The notes below the pieces were generated by a model that did no database searches, was not told where the DNA came from, and was given only the letters and a program-made list of their open reading frames with translations. The position numbers were made by a program, and so were the translations under genes. Positions 61,177-64,000 of a DNA stretch of 64,000 nt are shown piece after piece (positions within the stretch are counted from its first letter, which is position 1; each line of letters starts with the position of its first letter). Origin of the DNA: Chloroflexota bacterium (GTDB lineage Bacteria > Chloroflexota > Limnocylindria > Limnocylindrales > CSP1-4); assembly GCA_021783095.1 (NCBI GenBank), contig JAJXUG010000020.1, positions 1 to 64,000 on the forward strand, written 5' to 3'.

Positions 61177-63443
61177 GCGGCAGGATCGCGGTGGGGGTCT
61201 CCGGGACGGGGTCGAACCTTCGGGCGCTGGTGGCGGCGGCCGGCCGCGGCGAGCTGGGCGGCGAGGTCGTGCTGGTGTTCGCGGACCGTGCGTGCCCGGG
61301 TCTCGCCTGGGCCGCGGAGCAGGGGATCGAGGCCATCCTGATCCCGGGCGGCGACGATACCGTGCTCGCGGAGACCCTCGAGGCGGTCGCCCCCGACGTG
61401 GTGGTGCTCGCCGGCTACCTGCGACTCCTCGGCCCCAGCGTGCTGGCGGCCTTCGCCGGGCGGATCCTCAACGTGCACCCCGCGTTGCTGCCGTCGTTCC
61501 CGGGGCTCCACGGCGCGCGCGACGCGCTCGCGGCCGGTGTCGCGGTGACCGGCGTCACGGTGCACCTGGTGGACGCGACGCTCGACGGCGGTCCGATCGT
61601 CAGCCAGGAGGCCGTTCCGGTCCTGGCGGGCGACACGGAGGAGACGCTCCTCGCGCGGATCCACCCGGTCGAGCACCGGCTTCTGCCGCAGGCGGTGGCG
61701 GCGCTGCTGGCGGGGGCGGTGTCCGTGCCGGCCGGGGCGCGGCGGGCGATCATCGATCCTGCGGCGCTCGACGCCCGCGCGCCGAAGCCGCGCCGGGCGC
61801 TCCTGTCCGTGTACGACAAGACCGGCCTGACCGACCTGGGCCGCGGGCTGGTGGCGCGCGGCTGGGAGCTGGTGTCGACCGGCGGCTCGGCGCGCGCCCT
61901 GCGCGAGGCTGGTCTCCCGGTGACCGACGTCGCCGCCGTCACGGGCTCCCCCGAGATGCTCGACGGTCGCGTCAAGACGCTCCACCCGCGGGTCCACGCC
62001 GGGCTGCTCGCGGACCGCCGTCGGGCCGACCACCGCGAGACGCTTGCCGCGTTCGGGATCGCGCCGTTCGACATGGTCGTGAGCAACCTCTACCCGTTCG
62101 CCGCCGCGGCGCGCCGGCCGGGGATCACGTTCGACGAGCTGGTCGAGGAGATCGACATCGGCGGGCCGTCGATGGTGCGGGCCGCGGCGAAGAACCACGC
62201 CTCGGTGGCGATCGTGACCTCGCCGGCGCGGTACGAGGCGGTGCTGGCCGCGCTCGACGAGTTCGGCGAGATCCCGCTGGGCCTCCGCTCGGCACTCGCC
62301 GTGGAGGCGTTCCGCAACACGGCCGCCTACGACGCCCGCATCTCGAACGAGCTGCCGGGCCGCATGCTCGAGGACGGCATCGACCTGCCCGACGAGCCCG
62401 GGCTGCCCACCTCCGCCGACCCGTACCCGCCGTCGCTCACGATCTCGCTCGAGAAGGTCGAGACCCTGCGTTACGGCGAGAACCCGCACCAGCCGGCCGC
62501 TCGCTACCGCCGGACCGATCGCGAGCCGCGACCGGGCGAGGGGCCGTTCGCGGGCGGCGAGCCGCCGCTCCAGGGCAAGGCGCTCAGCTACAACAACGTG
62601 CTCGACGCGTCGGGCGCTGCGAACCTCGCGCGCCTGATGCGGGGCCCGGCCGTCGTCATCGTCAAGCACACGAACCCCTGCGGCGCTGCGGAGCGGCCGA
62701 CGCTGCTCGAGGCCTGGGAGGACGCGTACGCCGGCGATCCGGTGTCCGCGTACGGCGGCGTCGTGGCCGTCACTGGCATGGTGGACCGGGCGCTGGCCGA
62801 GAGGCTGACGTCGATCTTCCTCGAGGTCGTCGTGGCGCCCGCGTACGACGATGAGGCGCGCGAGGTGCTGGCCGCCAAGCCCAACCTGCGGCTGGTGCTG
62901 GATCCCTCGATCGACGCCTCGGCCGACCGGTCCGGGCCGACGGCGCGCGGGGTCGCGGGCGTCGACTACCTGGGCTCGTTCCGGACGGCCGGCGGGGCGG
63001 TGCTGGTGACGGCGCCCGACACGCTGCCCGACGATCCGGCGGAGTGGGCCTGCACGACGTCACGCCAGCCGACCGACCGCGAGCTCGCCGACCTCGACCT
63101 CGCATGGCGCCTGTGTCGCGGCGTCGTGTCGAACGCGATCGTCCTCGTCCGTGACGGGATGCTCGTCGGGCTGGGCTCCGGGCAGGTGTCGCGGGTCGAC
63201 GCGTGCCGGCAGGCCGTGGACAAGGCGCGCACGTTCCAGTCGGAGCACGGCGGTGCTGCGGGCGCCGTCGCCGCCTCGGACGCGTTCTTCCCGTTCGCGG
63301 ACGGGCCGACGGTGCTCCTCGAGGCAGGCGTCACGGCAATCGTCCAGCCGGGCGGCTCGATCCGCGACGCCCAAGTGCTGGTGCTGGTCGAGCAGGCTGG
63401 CGCCGCGATGATGGTCACCGGGACGCGCCACTTCCGGCACTAG
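61173..63443 (+). CDS. purNH: Fused PurN-PurH: GAR transformylase plus AICAR transformylase/IMP cyclohydrolase
   Basis: This 756-residue single reading frame covers three reactions. Residues 1-190 are PurN, with GVSGTGSNLRALV, the catalytic N100 and H102 in ILNVHPALLPSFPGLHG, and D138 in TLDGGPIVSQ. A short Ala/Pro linker (about 190-206) leads to PurH. Its IMP cyclohydrolase part is RALLSVYDKTGLTDLGRGL, ELVSTGGSARALREAG and RVKTLHPRVHAGLL. Its AICAR transformylase part has KHTNPCGA (K498-C503) and ends GTRHFRH. No stop or frameshift separates the parts. It starts at GTG overlapping purM and completes IMP synthesis. Confidence 0.93.
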   Translation: MSGRIAVGVSGTGSNLRALVAAAGRGELGGEVVLVFADRACPGLAWAAEQGIEAILIPGGDDTVLAETLEAVAPDVVVLAGYLRLLGPSVLAAFAGRILNVHPALLPSFPGLHGARDALAAGVAVTGVTVHLVDATLDGGPIVSQEAVPVLAGDTEETLLARIHPVEHRLLPQAVAALLAGAVSVPAGARRAIIDPAALDARAPKPRRALLSVYDKTGLTDLGRGLVARGWELVSTGGSARALREAGLPVTDVAAVTGSPEMLDGRVKTLHPRVHAGLLADRRRADHRETLAAFGIAPFDMVVSNLYPFAAAARRPGITFDELVEEIDIGGPSMVRAAAKNHASVAIVTSPARYEAVLAALDEFGEIPLGLRSALAVEAFRNTAAYDARISNELPGRMLEDGIDLPDEPGLPTSADPYPPSLTISLEKVETLRYGENPHQPAARYRRTDREPRPGEGPFAGGEPPLQGKALSYNNVLDASGAANLARLMRGPAVVIVKHTNPCGAAERPTLLEAWEDAYAGDPVSAYGGVVAVTGMVDRALAERLTSIFLEVVVAPAYDDEAREVLAAKPNLRLVLDPSIDASADRSGPTARGVAGVDYLGSFRTAGGAVLVTAPDTLPDDPAEWACTTSRQPTDRELADLDLAWRLCRGVVSNAIVLVRDGMLVGLGSGQVSRVDACRQAVDKARTFQSEHGGAAGAVAASDAFFPFADGPTVLLEAGVTAIVQPGGSIRDAQVLVLVEQAGAAMMVTGTRHFRH

Positions 63444-63595
63444 ATGGCTTCGGCCCCGGGCGTCATGGGCAGCCACGGGGCGCGACTGTCACGTTCTGCG
63501 CCGCTGTCCGTCCTCTCCTCGGTACGGCGGACTCACGGGTCGGCACGGAGGCCGACCTGCGCCGTCGTCGGGCGTCCCCATGGGAGGTTCTGGCG

Positions 63596-64000
63596 ATGCG
63601 GCGGCTTCTGGTCCCTGTCCTCGTCGTCGTGCTGGGGGGCGGTGCCTACCTGGGGGCAGGAGGGATCGCGTGGGCGTCTGAGCTGGCGGTCGACACCAGC
63701 TGCATGGACTTGCACGCCGACCAGACGCCAGCGACCTTCACGGCGACTTGGGGCAAAGTGCCGGACCTCGTGACCGTGGACGCCGCGCCGTACCGGTTCT
63801 CGGCCGAGGAGGTGAAGATCCCGAGCCGGACCGCGGGGATCTCACTCGGCGGGTGGTGGGCCGCGCCCAAGAAGCCCGAGACGAGGGTGGTGGTCGTCGT
63901 CCACGGGAAGCTGTCATGCCGGCACGACCCGGCGGTGCTGCTCCCGGCTGGCATGCTCCACAAGGCCGGGTTCGGCGTCCTGATGATCGACCTCCGCAAC
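63596..64000 (+). CDS. Secreted or membrane-anchored alpha/beta-hydrolase-like protein, 3' part outside window
   Basis: The first 135 codons are visible. An N-terminal hydrophobic segment (LLVPVLVVVLGGGAYLGAGG) serves as signal peptide or anchor. The sequence then reads VKIPSRTAGISLGGWWAAP, RVVVVVHGKLSCRHDPAV and KAGFGVLMIDLRN. This is the pattern of strand, His-Gly oxyanion turn and strand found in dienelactone-hydrolase-like or peptidase-like alpha/beta hydrolases. The nucleophile elbow lies outside the window. GGGAGG precedes the ATG by about 8 nt. The 152-nt gap after purH shows no clear terminator or promoter. Confidence 0.7.
   Translation, partial: MRRLLVPVLVVVLGGGAYLGAGGIAWASELAVDTSCMDLHADQTPATFTATWGKVPDLVTVDAAPYRFSAEEVKIPSRTAGISLGGWWAAPKKPETRVVVVVHGKLSCRHDPAVLLPAGMLHKAGFGVLMIDLRN

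Overview
The window is about 70% GC and densely packed. Genes often overlap by the 4-bp GTGA/ATGA stop-start type. Gene content and order fit a high-GC member of the Chloroflexota, most likely a Limnocylindria-like lineage. The supporting features are a dcw cluster that ends in sbp-ftsA-ftsZ, a LysM protein with a Chloroflexota-style cysteine module, and an oligopeptide-binding lipoprotein with permuted order. The lineage assignment is inference from sequence features only.

Region 1 (1-4000) is a small accessory patch. It holds an IS481-type element cut by the window edge, a toxin-first AbiEii/AbiEi pair behind a near-consensus, apparently leaderless promoter with inverted repeats, a truncated tyrosine integrase, an unidentified broken reading frame and a small Cys-rich hypothetical gene.

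Region 2 (4095-23661) starts with a LysM protein and then carries the division and cell-wall cluster: mraZ, rsmH, a small gene, ftsL-like, ftsI, murF, mraY, murD, ftsW, murG, murB, ddl, ftsQ, sbp, ftsA, yjbQ, ftsZ, yggS, yggU. Three MraZ boxes follow the mraZ promoter. murC and murE are absent from the cluster. A tRNA-Val(CAC) follows.

Region 3 (24000-33209) carries aconitase on the minus strand. Divergent from it are a Rossmann/DUF2520 protein with a His-rich N-terminus, a small novel gene, a NUDIX hydrolase and the glycine cleavage genes gcvT-H-PA-PB.

Region 4 (33325-44300) holds a peptide/nickel-type ABC transporter (permease, binding lipoprotein, permease, two ATPases), a convergent binding lipoprotein whose lobes are in permuted order, a split glutamine-dependent NAD synthetase (amidase gene plus nadE) and rsmI.

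Region 5 (44301-49753) holds a secreted 1487-residue GH13 amylase/pullulanase-like protein behind a LacI-type palindrome, and ssb on the minus strand.

Region 6 (50020-63443) is a purine operon: purA, purD, purB, purC, purS, purQ, purL, purF, purM and a purN-purH fusion. It is preceded by a structured leader of about 180 nt that ends in an intrinsic terminator just before purA. purE and purK are not here. The window closes in a partial secreted alpha/beta-hydrolase-like gene.

A recurring signal is a -10-like hexamer (TANNNT) exactly 6-7 nt before a start codon, at 1280, 26817, 27958, 33325, 41624 and on the minus strand at 49867. This points to frequent leaderless transcripts.
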